This document shows positions 28,488-40,853 of a stretch of DNA of 64,000 nt, piece after piece; the first letter of the stretch is position 1; the number at the start of each line of letters is the position of its first letter. The translations under genes and the position numbers were made by a program. The stretch is from Tritrichomonas musculus. Taxonomy: Eukaryota > Parabasalia > Tritrichomonadida > Tritrichomonadidae. Location: contig JAPFFF010000080.1 in NCBI GenBank assembly GCA_039105265.1, positions 1 to 64,000 on the forward strand, read 5' to 3'. The notes under the pieces were generated by a model. The model was not told the DNA's origin. It worked only from the letters and a program-made list of their open reading frames with translations, and searched no databases.

Positions 28488-31400
28488 GCGATTGAACCAT
28501 TAGATTCAGCTGTAACTGCAATTTGAACCATCAGATTCAGCTACAACTGCAATTTGAACCATCAGATTAAACTACAACTGCAATTGAACCATCAGATTAA
28601 ACTACAACTGCAATTGAACCATCAGATTAAACTACAACTGCAATTGAACTATCAGATTAAACTACAACTGCAATTGAACCATCAGATTCAGCTACAACTG
28701 CAATTGAACCATCAGATTAAACTACAACTGCAGTTGAACCATTAGATTCAGCTACAACTGCAATTTGAACCATCAGATTAAACTACAACTGCAATTGAAC
28801 CATCAGATTAAACTACAACTGCAATTGAACCATCAGATTAAACTACAACTGCAATTGAACCATCAGATTAAACTACAACTGCAATTTGAACCATCAGATT
28901 AAACTACAACTGCAATTGAACCATCAGATTAAACTACAACTGCAATTGAACCATCAGATTAAACTACAACTGCAATTGAACCATCAGATTAAACTACAAC
29001 TGCAATTGAACCATCAGATTAAACTACAACTGCAATTTGAACCATCAGATTAAACTACAACTGCAATTGAACCATCAGATTAAACTACAACTGCAATTGA
29101 ACCATCAGATTAAACTACAACTGCAATTTGAACCATCAGATTAAACTACAACTGCAATTGAACCATCAGATTAAACTACAACTGCAATTTGAACCATCAG
29201 ATTAAAATACAACTGCAATTGAACCATCAGATTAAACTACAACTGCAATTTGAACCATTAGATTCAGCTACAACTGCAATTTGAACCATCAGATTAAACT
29301 ACAACTGCAATTGAACCATCAGATTAAACTACAACTGCAATTGAACCATCAGATTAAACTACAACTGCAATTGAACCATCAGATTAAACTACAACTGCAA
29401 TTTGAACCATCAGATTAAACTACAACTGCAATTGAACCATCAGATTCAGCTACAACTGCAATTTGAACCATCAGATTCAGCTACAACTGCAATTTGAACC
29501 ATCAGATTCAGCTACAACTGCAATTTGAACCATCTGAATAAACTACAACTGCAATTGAACCATTAGATTCAGCTACAACTGCAATTTGAACCATCAGATT
29601 AAACTACAACTGCAATTGAACCATCAGATTCAGCTACAACTGCAATTGAACCATCAGATTAAACTACAACTGCAATTTGAACCATTAGATTCAGCTGCAA
29701 CTGCAATTTGAACCATCAGATTAAACTACAACTGCAATTGAACCATTAGATTAAACTACAACTGCAATTGAACCATCAGATTCAGCTACAACTGCAATTG
29801 AACCATTAGATTCAGCTAAAACTACAATTTGAACCATCAGATTCAGCTACAACTGCAATTGAACCATTAGATTCAGCTGCAACTGCAATTGAACCATCAG
29901 ATTAAACTACAACTGCAATTGAACCATTAGATTAAACTACAACTGCAATTGAACCATCAGATTCAGCTACAACTGCAATTGAACCATTAGATTCAGCTAA
30001 AACTACAATTTGAACCATCAGATTCAGCTACAACTGCAATTGAACCATTAGATTCAGCTGCAACTGCAATTGAACCATCAGATTCAGCTACAACTGCAAT
30101 TGAACCATCAGATTAAACTACAACTGCAATTTGAACCATTAGATTCAGCTGCAACTGCAATTTGAACCATCAGATTAAACTACAACTGCAATTGAACCAT
30201 TAGATTCAGCTGCAACTTCAATTGAACCATCAGATTCAGCTACAACTGCAATTGAACCATCAGATTAAACTACAACTGCAATTTGAACCATCAGATTCAG
30301 CTACAACTGCAATTTGAACCATCAGATTAAACTACAACTGCAATTGAACCATTAGATTAAACTACAACTGCAATTGAACCATTAGATTAAACTACAACTG
30401 CAATTGAACCATCAGATTAAACTACAACTGCAATTTGAACCATTAGATTCAGCTGCAACTGCAATTTGAACCATCAGATTAAACTACAACTGCAATTGAA
30501 CCATTAGATTCAGCTGCAACTTCAATTGAACCATCAGATTCAGCTACAACTGCAATTGAACCATCAGATTAAACTACAACTGCAATTTGAACCATCAGAT
30601 TCAGCTACAACTGCAATTTGAACCATCAGATTAAACTACAACTGCAATTGAACCATTAGATTAAACTGCAACTGCAATTGAACCATCAGATTCAGCTACA
30701 ACTGCAATTGAACCATCAGATTAAACTACAACTGCAATTTGAACCATTAGATTCAGCTGCAACTGCAATTTGAACCATCAGATTAAACTACAACTGCAAT
30801 TGAACCATTAGATTCAGCTGCAACTTCAATTGAACCATCAGATTCAGCTACAACTGCAATTGAACCATCAGATTAAACTACAACTGCAATTTGAACCATC
30901 AGATTAAACTACAACTGCAATTGAACCATCAGATTAAACTACAACTGCAATTGAACCATCAGATTAAACTACAACTGCAATTGAACCATTAGATTCAGCT
31001 GCAACTTCAATTGAACCATCAGATTCAGCTACAACTGCAATTTGAACCATCAGATTAAACTACAACTGCAATTGAACCATTAGATTCAGCTGCAACTTCA
31101 ATTGAACCATCAGATTCAGCTACAACTGCAATTGAACCATCAGATTAAACTACAACTGCAATTGAACCATCAGATTAAACTACAACTGCAATTTGAACCA
31201 TCAGATTCAGCTACAACTGCAATTTGAACCATCAGATTAAACTACAACCGCAATTTGAACCATCAGATTAAACTACAACTGCAATTGAATTATCAGATTA
31301 AACTACAACTGCAATTGAACCATCAGATTCAGCTACAACTGCAATTTGAACCATCAGATTAAACTACAACTGCAATTGAACCATCAGATTAAACTACAAC

Positions 31401-31492
31401 TGCAATTGAACCATCAGATTAAACTACAACTGCAATTGAACCATCAGATTAAACTACAACTGCAATTTGAACCATCAGATTAAACTACAACT
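28488..31492. repeat. P-class domain 4
   Basis: It opens with GCGATTG/GCTGTAAC at 28488 and GAACTATCAG at 28646 (158 bp apart). A nearly pure type-A island follows (about 28768-29258), then CATCTGAATAAAC at 29531, the AGCTAAAACTAC doublet at 29814/29995, and the ACCGC/GAATTATCAG cassette at 31248, 245 bp before the next GCG. The left part matches 9.69-10.74 kb at an offset of 19,078 bp, and the right part matches 1.7-3.4 kb at 28,102-28,103 bp. The domain therefore looks like a recombinant of two P versions. Confidence 0.75.
28768..29258. repeat. Homogeneous type-A island, copy 2
   Basis: This run of about 16 type-A monomers contains the single GATTAAAATAC change at 29199. It lies 19,078 bp from the island at 9690, and the CATCTGAATA landmark downstream (29531 versus 10453) keeps the same offset. 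Confidence 0.8.
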
Positions 31493-34400
31493 GCGATTGA
31501 ACCATTAGATTCAGCTGCAACTTCAATTGAACCATCAGATTCAGCTACAACTGCAATTGAACCATCAGATTAAACTACAACTGCAATTGAACCATCAGAT
31601 TAAACTACAACTGCAATTTGAACCATTAGATTAAACTACAACTGCAATTTAATCAATAGATTAAACTACAACTGCAATTGAACCATCAGATTAAACTACA
31701 ACTGCAATTTAATCAATAGATTAAACTACAACTGCAATTGAACCATCAGATTAAACTACAACTGCAATTTGAACCATTAGATTAAACTACAACTGCAATT
31801 GAACCATCAGATTAAACTACAACTGCAATTTGAACCATCAGATTCAGCTACAACTGCAATTGAACCATCAGATTAAACTACAACTGCAGTTGAATCATCA
31901 GATTAAACTACAACTGTAATTTGAACCATTAGTTTCAGCTGTAACTGTAATTTGAACCATCAGATTCAGCTACAACTGCAATTGAACCATCAGATTAAAC
32001 TACAACTGCAATTGAACCATCAGATTAAACTACAACTGCAATTGAACCATCAGATTAAACTACAACTGCAATTGAACCATCAGATTCAGCTGCAACTGCA
32101 ATTTGAACCATTAGATTAAACTACAACTGCAGTTGAATCATCAGATTAAACTACAACTGCAATTTAACCATTAGATTCAGCTGCAACTTCAATTGAACCA
32201 TCAGATTAATCTACAACTGCAATTTGAACCATCAGATTAATCTACAACTGCAATTTGAACCATCAGATTAAACTACAACTGCAATTGAACCATCAGATTC
32301 AGCTACAACTGCAATTTGAACAATCAGATTGAACTACAACTGCAATTTAACCATTAGATTCAGCTGCAACTTCAATTGAACCATCAGATTCAGCTGCAAC
32401 TGCAATTTGAACCATTAGATTCAGCTACAACTGCAATTTGAATCATCAGATTAAACTACAACTGCAATTTAACCATTAGATTCAGCTGCAACTTCAATTG
32501 AACCATCAGATTAATCTACAACTGCAATTTGAACCATCAGATTAATCTACAACTGCAATTTGAACCATCAGATTAAACTACAACTGCAATTGAACCATCA
32601 GATTCAGCTACAACTGCAATTTGAACAATCAGATTGAACTACAACTGCAATTTAACCATTAGATTCAGCTGCAACTTCAATTGAACCATCAGATTCAGCT
32701 GCAACTGCAATTTGAACCATTAGATTCAGCTACAACTGCAATTTGAATCATCAGATTAAACTACAACTGCAATTTAACCATTAGATTCAGCTACAACTTC
32801 AATTGAACCATCAGATTAATCTACAACTGCAATTTGAACCATCAGATTAATCTACAACTGCAATTGAACCATCAGATTAAACTACAACTGCAATTGAACC
32901 ATCAGATTCAGCTACAACTGCAATTTGAACAATCAGATTGAACTACAACTGCAATTTAACCATTAGATTCAGCTGCAACTTCAATTGAACCATCAGATTA
33001 ATCTACAACTGCAATTTGAACCATTAGATTCAGCTACAACTGCAATTTGAACCATCAGATTAAACTACAACTGCAATTGAACCATCAGATTAAACTACAA
33101 CTGCAATTGAACCATCAGATTCAGCTGCAACTGCAATTTGAACCATTAGATTAAACTACAACTGCAATTTGAACAATCAGATTGAACTACAACTGCAATT
33201 TAACCATTAGATTCAGCTGCAACTTCAATTGAACCATCAGATTCAGCTGCAACTTCAATTGAACCATCAGATTCAGCTACAACTGCAATTGAACCATCAG
33301 ATTAATCTACAACTGCAATTTGAACCATCAGATTAAACTACAACTGCAATTGAACCATCAGATTCAGCTACAACTGCAATTGAACCATCAGATTAAACTA
33401 CAACTGCAGTTGAACCATCAGATTAAACTACAACTGCAATTTGAACCATCAGATTAAACTACAACTGCAATTGAACCATCAGATTAAACTACAACTGCGA
33501 TTGAACCATTAGATTCAGCTGCAACTTCAATTGAACCATCAGATTCAGCTACAACTGCAATTGAACCATCAGATTAAACTACAACTGCAATTGAACCATC
33601 AGATTAAACTACAACTGCAATTTGAACCATTAGATTAAACTACAACTGCAATTTAATCAATAGATTAAACTACAACTGCAATTGAACCATCAGATTAAAC
33701 TACAACTGCAATTTAATCAATAGATTAAACTACAACTGCAATTGAACCATCAGATTAAACTACAACTGCAATTTGAACCATTAGATTAAACTACAACTGC
33801 AATTGAACCATCAGATTAAACTACAACTGCAATTTGAACCATCAGATTCAGCTACAACTGCAATTGAACCATCAGATTAAACTACAACTGCAGTTGAATC
33901 ATCAGATTAAACTACAACTGTAATTTGAACCATTAGTTTCAGCTGTAACTGTAATTTGAACCATCAGATTCAGCTACAACTGCAATTGAACCATCAGATT
34001 AAACTACAACTGCAATTGAACCATCAGATTAAACTACAACTGCAATTGAACCATCAGATTAAACTACAACTGCAATTGAACCATCAGATTCAGCTGCAAC
34101 TGCAATTTGAACCATTAGATTAAACTACAACTGCAGTTGAATCATCAGATTAAACTACAACTGCAATTTAACCATTAGATTCAGCTGCAACTTCAATTGA
34201 ACCATCAGATTAATCTACAACTGCAATTTGAACCATCAGATTAATCTACAACTGCAATTTGAACCATCAGATTAAACTACAACTGCAATTGAACCATCAG
34301 ATTCAGCTACAACTGCAATTTGAACAATCAGATTGAACTACAACTGCAATTTAACCATTAGATTCAGCTGCAACTTCAATTGAACCATCAGATTCAGCTG

Positions 34401-35650
34401 CAACTGCAATTTGAACCATTAGATTCAGCTACAACTGCAATTTGAATCATCAGATTAAACTACAACTGCAATTTAACCATTAGATTCAGCTGCAACTTCA
34501 ATTGAACCATCAGATTCAGCTACAACTTCAATTGAACCATCAGATTAATCTACAACTGCAATTTGAACCATCAGATTAATCTACAACTGCAATTGAACCA
34601 TCAGATTAAACTACAACTGCAATTGAACCATCAGATTCAGCTACAACTGCAATTTGAACAATCAGATTGAACTACAACTGCAATTTAACCATTAGATTCA
34701 GCTGCAACTTCAATTGAACCATCAGATTAATCTACAACTGCAATTTGAACCATTAGATTCAGCTACAACTGCAATTTGAACCATCAGATTAAACTACAAC
34801 TGCAATTGAACCATCAGATTAAACTACAACTGCAATTGAACCATCAGATTAAACTACAACTGCAATTGAACCATCAGATTCAGCTACAACTGCAATTGAA
34901 CCATCAGATTAAACTACAACTGCAGTTGAACCATTAGATTCAGCTACAACTGCAATTGAACCATCAGATTAAACTACAACTGCAATTGAACCATCAGATA
35001 TAGCTGCAACTGCAATTTGAACCATTAGATTAAACTACAACTGCAATTTGAACAATCAGATTGAACTACAACTGCAATTTAACCATTAGATTCAGCTGCA
35101 ACTTCAATTGAACCATCAGATTCAGCTGCAACTTCAATTGAACCATCAGATTCAGCTACAACTTCAATTGAACCATCAGATTAATCTACAACTGCAATTT
35201 GAACCATCAGATTAAACTACAACTGCAATTGAACCATCAGATTAAACTACAACTGCAATTTGAACAATCAGATTGAACTACAACTGCAATTTGAACCATT
35301 AGATTCAGCTACAACTGCAATTTGAACCATCAGATTAAACTACAACTGCAATTGAACCATTAGATTAAACTACAACTGCAATTGAACCATCAGATTAAAC
35401 TACAACTGCAATTTGAACCATCAGATTAAACTACAACTGCAATTGAACCATTAGATTCAGCTGCAACTTCAATTGAACCATCAGATTAATCTACAACTGC
35501 AATTTGAACCATCAGATTAAACTACAACTGCAATTGAACCATCAGATTAAACTACAACTGCAATTGAACCATCAGATTAAACTACAACTGCAATTGAACC
35601 ATCAGATTAAACTACAACTGCAATTTGAACCATCAGATTAAACTACAACT
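31493..35650. repeat. Q-class domain 4
   Basis: The opening GCG monomer at 31493 is followed by the TTTCAGCTGT cassette at 31933 (440 bp). A second GCG at 33497 and cassette at 33937 repeat the 440-bp spacing, so two Q units of about 2.0 kb lie in tandem. It corresponds to Q domain 1 (3391-7260). Near 34880-34960 P-type GCAGTTGAACCATTAG monomers interrupt the Q pattern, as they do at 6440-6540. One private variant, CAGATATAGCTG, lies at about 34995. The end at 35650 is set by the GCG/GCTGTAAC monomer. Confidence 0.75.
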
Positions 35651-37817
35651 GCGATTGAACCATTAGATTCAGCTGTAACTGCAATTTGAACCATCAGATT
35701 CAGCTACAACTGCAATTTGAACCATCAGATTCAGCTACAACTGCAATTGAACCATCAGATTAAACTACAACTGCAATTGAACCATCAGATTAAACTACAA
35801 CTGCAATTGAACTATCAGATTAAACTACAACTGCAATTGAACCATCAGATTCAGCTGCAACTGCAATTTGAACCATCAGATTAAACTACAACTGCAATTG
35901 AATCATCAGATTAAACTACAACTGCAATTTGAACCATCAGATTAAACTACAACTGCAATTGAACCATCAGATTCAGCTACAACTGCAATTTGAACCATCA
36001 GATTAAACTACAACTGCAATTGAACCATCAGATTCAGCTACAACTGCAATTGAACCATCAGATTAAACTACAACTGCAATTGAACCATCAGATTAAACTA
36101 CAACTGCAATTTGAACCATCAGATTAAACTACAACTGCAATTGAACCATCAGATTAAACTACAACTGCAATTTGAACCATCAGATTCAGCTACAACTGCA
36201 ATTGAACCATCAGATTAAACTACAACTGCAATTGAACCATTAGATTCAGCTGCAACTGCAATTTGAACCATCAGATTAAACTACAACTGCAATTGAATCA
36301 TCAGATTAAACTACAACTGCAATTGAACCATCAGATTCAGCTACAACTGCAATTTGAACCATTAGATTAAACTACAACTGCAATTTGAACCATCAGATTC
36401 AGCTACAACTGCAATTGAACCATCAGATTAAACTACAACTGCAGTTGAACCATTAGATTCAGCTACAACTGCAATTTGAACCATCAGATTAAACTACAAC
36501 TGCAATTGAACCATCAGATTAAACTACAACTGCAATTTGAACCATCAGATTCAGCTACAACTGCAATTTGAACCATCAGATTAAACTACAACTGCAATTG
36601 AACCATCAGATTAAACTACAACTGCAATTGAACCATCAGATTAAACTACAACTGCAATTGAACCATTAGATTAAACTACAACTGCAATTTGAACCATCAG
36701 AATAAACTACAACTGCAATTGAACCATTAGATTCAGCTACAACTGCAATTTGAACCATCAGATTCAGCTACAACTGCAATTTGAACCATCAGATTAAACT
36801 ACAACTGCAATTGAACCATCAGATTCAGCTACAACTGCAATTGAACCATCAGATTAAACTACAACTGCAATTTGAACCATTAGATTCAGCTGCAACTGCA
36901 ATTTGAACCATCAGATTAAACTACAACTGCAATTGAACCATTAGATTAAACTACAACTGCAATTGAACCATCAGATTCAGCTACAACTGCAATTGAACCA
37001 TTAGATTCAGCTAAAACTACAATTTGAACCATCAGATTCAGCTACAACTGCAATTTGAACCATTAGATTCAGCTGCAACTGCAATTGAACCATCAGATTC
37101 AGCTACAACTGCAATTGAACCATCAGATTAAACTACAACTGCAATTTGAACCATTAGATTCAGCTGCAACTGCAATTTGAACCATCAGATTAAACTACAA
37201 CTGCAATTGAACCATTAGATTAAACTACAACTGCAATTTGAACCATCAGATTCAGCTACAACTGCAATTGAACCATCAGATTAAACTACAACTGCAGTTG
37301 AACCATTAGATTCAGCTACAACTGCAATTTGAACCATCAGATTAAACTACAACTGCAATTGAACCATCAGATTCAGCTACAACTGCAATTGAACCATCAG
37401 ATTCAGCTACAACTGCAATTGAACCATTAGATTCAGCTGCAACTGCAATTTGAACCATCAGATTAAACTACAACTGCAATTGAATCATCAGATTAAACTA
37501 CAACTGCAATTTGAACCATCAGATTAAACTACAACTGCAATTGAACCATCAGATTCAGCTACAACTGCAATTTGAACCATTAGATTAAACTACAACTGCA
37601 ATTTGAACCATCAGATTCAGCTACAACTGCAATTGAACCATCAGATTAAACTACAACTGCAGTTGAACCATTAGATTCAGCTACAACTGCAATTTGAACC
37701 ATCAGATTAAACTACAACTGCAATTGAACCATCAGATTCAGCTACAACTGCAATTGAACCATCAGATTAAACTACAACTGCAGTTGAACCATTAGATTCA
37801 GCTACAACTGCAATTTG

Positions 37818-38308
37818 AACCATCAGATTAAACTACAACTGCAATTGAACCATCAGATTAAACTACAACTGCAATTGAACCATCAGATTAAACTACAACT
37901 GCAATTGAACCATCAGATTAAACTACAACTGCAATTTGAACCATCAGATTAAACTACAACTGCAATTGAACCATCAGATTAAACTACAACTGCAATTGAA
38001 CCATCAGATTAAACTACAACTGCAATTGAACCATCAGATTAAACTACAACTGCAATTGAACCATCAGATTAAACTACAACTGCAATTTGAACCATCAGAT
38101 TAAACTACAACTGCAATTGAACCATCAGATTAAACTACAACTGCAATTGAACCATCAGATTAAACTACAACTGCAATTTGAACCATCAGATTAAACTACA
38201 ACTGCAATTGAACCATCAGATTAAACTACAACTGCAATTTGAACCATCAGATTAAAATACAACTGCAATTGAACCATCAGATTAAACTACAACTGCAATT
38301 TGAACCAT
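37818..38308. repeat. Homogeneous type-A island, copy 3
   Basis: This is the third run of about 16 type-A monomers, with the GATTAAAATAC change at 38249. It lies 28,128 bp from the first island. Downstream CATCTGAATA is 272 bp away here but 332 bp in copies 1 and 2, so two monomers are missing. Confidence 0.8.
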
Positions 38309-39580
38309 TAGATTCAGCTACAACTGCAATTTGAACCATCAGATTAAACTACAACTGCAATTGAACCATCAGATTAAACTACAACTGCAATTTGAACCAT
38401 CAGATTAAACTACAACTGCAATTGAACCATCAGATTCAGCTACAACTGCAATTTGAACAATCAGATTCAGCTACAACTGCAATTTGAACCATCAGATTCA
38501 GCTACAACTGCAATTTGAACCATCTGAATAAACTACAACTGCAATTGAACCATTAGATTCAGCTACAACTGCAATTTGAACCATCAGATTAAACTACAAC
38601 TGCAATTGAACCATCAGATTCAGCTACAACTGCAATTTGAACCATCAGATTAAAATACAACTGCAATTGAACCATCAGATTAAACTACAACTGCAATTTG
38701 AACCATTAGATTCAGCTACAACTGCAATTTGAACCATCAGATTAAACTACAACTGCAATTGAACCATCAGATTAAACTACAACTGCAATTTGAACCATCA
38801 GATTAAACTACAACTGCAATTGAACCATCAGATTCAGCTACAACTGCAATTTGAACCATCAGATTCAGCTACAACTGCAATTTGAACCATCAGATTCAGC
38901 TACAACTGCAATTTGAACCATCTGAATAAACTACAACTGCAATTGAACCATTAGATTCAGCTACAACTGCAATTTGAACCATCAGATTAAACTACAACTG
39001 CAATTGAACCATCAGATTCAGCTACAACTGCAATTGAACCATCAGATTAAACTACAACTGCAATTTGAACCATTAGATTCAGCTGCAACTGCAATTTGAA
39101 CCATCAGATTCAGCTACAACTGCAATTTGAACCATCTGAATAAACTACAACTGCAATTGAACCATTAGATTCAGCTACAACTGCAATTTGAACCATCAGA
39201 TTAAACTACAACTGCAATTGAACCATTAGATTCAGCTACAACTGCAATTTGAACCATCAGATTAAAATACAACTGCAATTGAACCATCAGATTAAACTAC
39301 AACTGCAATTTGAACCATTAGATTCAGCTACAACTGCAATTTGAACCATCAGATTAAACTACAACTGCAATTGAACCATCAGATTAAACTACAACTGCAA
39401 TTTGAACCATCAGATTAAACTACAACTGCAATTGAACCATCAGATTCAGCTACAACTGCAATTTGAACCATCAGATTCAGCTACAACTGCAATTTGAACC
39501 ATCAGATTCAGCTACAACTGCAATTTGAACCATCTGAATAAACTACAACTGCAATTGAACCATTAGATTCAGCTACAACT
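38200..39580. repeat. 398-bp higher-order repeat, three to four partial copies
   Basis: GATTAAAATAC occurs at 38249, 38647 and 39259. CATCTGAATA occurs at 38521, 38919, 39133 and 39531. The spacing is 398 bp for 38249-38647, 38521-38919 and 39133-39531, and the 272-bp distance between the two markers is kept in three copies. A truncated copy carrying only CATCTGAATA (39133) sits in the middle. Elsewhere in the window each marker pair occurs once per P domain, so this is a local amplification. Confidence 0.8.
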
Positions 39581-40853
39581 GCAATTTGAACCATCAGATT
39601 AAACTACAACTGCAATTGAACCATCAGATTCAGCTACAACTGCAATTGAACCATCAGATTAAACTACAACTGCAATTTGAACCATTAGATTCAGCTGCAA
39701 CTGCAATTTGAACCATCAGATTAAACTACAACTGCAATTGAACCATTAGATTAAACTACAACTGCAATTGAACCATCAGATTCAGCTACAACTGCAATTG
39801 AACCATTAGATTCAGCTAAAACTACAATTTGAACCATCAGATTCAGCTACAACTGCAATTGAACCATTAGATTCAGCTGCAACTGCAATTGAACCATCAG
39901 ATTAAACTACAACTGCAATTGAACCATTAGATTAAACTACAACTGCAATTGAACCATCAGATTAAACTACAACTGCAATTGAACCATTAGATTCAGCTAA
40001 AACTACAATTTGAACCATCAGATTCAGCTACAACTGCAATTGAACCATTAGATTCAGCTGCAACTGCAATTGAACCATCAGATTCAGCTACAACTGCAAT
40101 TGAACCATCAGATTAAACTACAACTGCAATTTGAACCATTAGATTCAGCTGCAACTGCAATTTGAACCATCAGATTAAACTACAACTGCAATTGAACCAT
40201 TAGATTCAGCTGCAACTTCAATTGAACCATCAGATTCAGCTACAACTGCAATTGAACCATCAGATTAAACTACAACTGCAATTTGAACCATCAGATTCAG
40301 CTACAACTGCAATTTGAACCATCAGATTAAACTACAACTGCAATTGAACCATTAGATTAAACTACAACTGCAATTGAACCATTAGATTAAACTACAACTG
40401 CAATTGAACCATCAGATTCAGCTACAACTGCAATTGAACCATTAGATTCAGCTGCAACTTCAATTGAACCATCAGATTCAGCTACAACTGCAATTGAACC
40501 ATCAGATTAAACTACAACTGCAATTGAACCATCAGATTAAACTACAACTGCAATTTGAACCATCAGATTAAACTACAACTGCAATTGAACCATCAGATTA
40601 AACTACAACCGCAATTTGAACCATCAGATTAAACTACAACTGCAATTGAATTATCAGATTAAACTACAACTGCAATTGAACCATCAGATTCAGCTACAAC
40701 TGCAATTTGAACCATCAGATTAAACTACAACTGCAATTGAACCATCAGATTAAACTACAACTGCAATTGAACCATCAGATTAAACTACAACTGCAATTGA
40801 ACCATCAGATTAAACTACAACTGCAATTTGAACCATCAGATTAAACTACAACT

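Larger units (their letters stand above)
35651..40853. repeat. P-class domain 5
   Basis: It opens with GCG/GCTGTAAC at 35651 and GAACTATCAG at 35809 (158 bp apart). It closes with ACCGC/GAATTATCAG at 40609, 245 bp before the GCG at 40854. Internal landmarks are CATCAGAATAAAC at 36696, AGCTAAAACTAC at 37009, a type-A island at about 37818-38308, a set of 398-bp repeats at 38.2-39.6 kb, and the AGCTAAAACTAC doublet at 39814/39995. The order mirrors P domain 2, with the 398-bp amplification as the main difference. Confidence 0.75.

Noticed and set aside
28554-28745. Identical 63-codon open frame 7,215 bp further on
   Set aside because: It is the same monomer run at the equivalent Q-to-P edge (GCG 28488 versus 21273). 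Its identity comes from array duplication and not from selection on a protein.
29531-39531. Exact 10,000-bp period between CATCTGAATA landmarks
   Set aside because: 29531-39531 and 29814-39814 are both 10,000 bp, but the next landmark (31248 versus 40609) breaks the offset. The round number is a coincidence of local amplifications.
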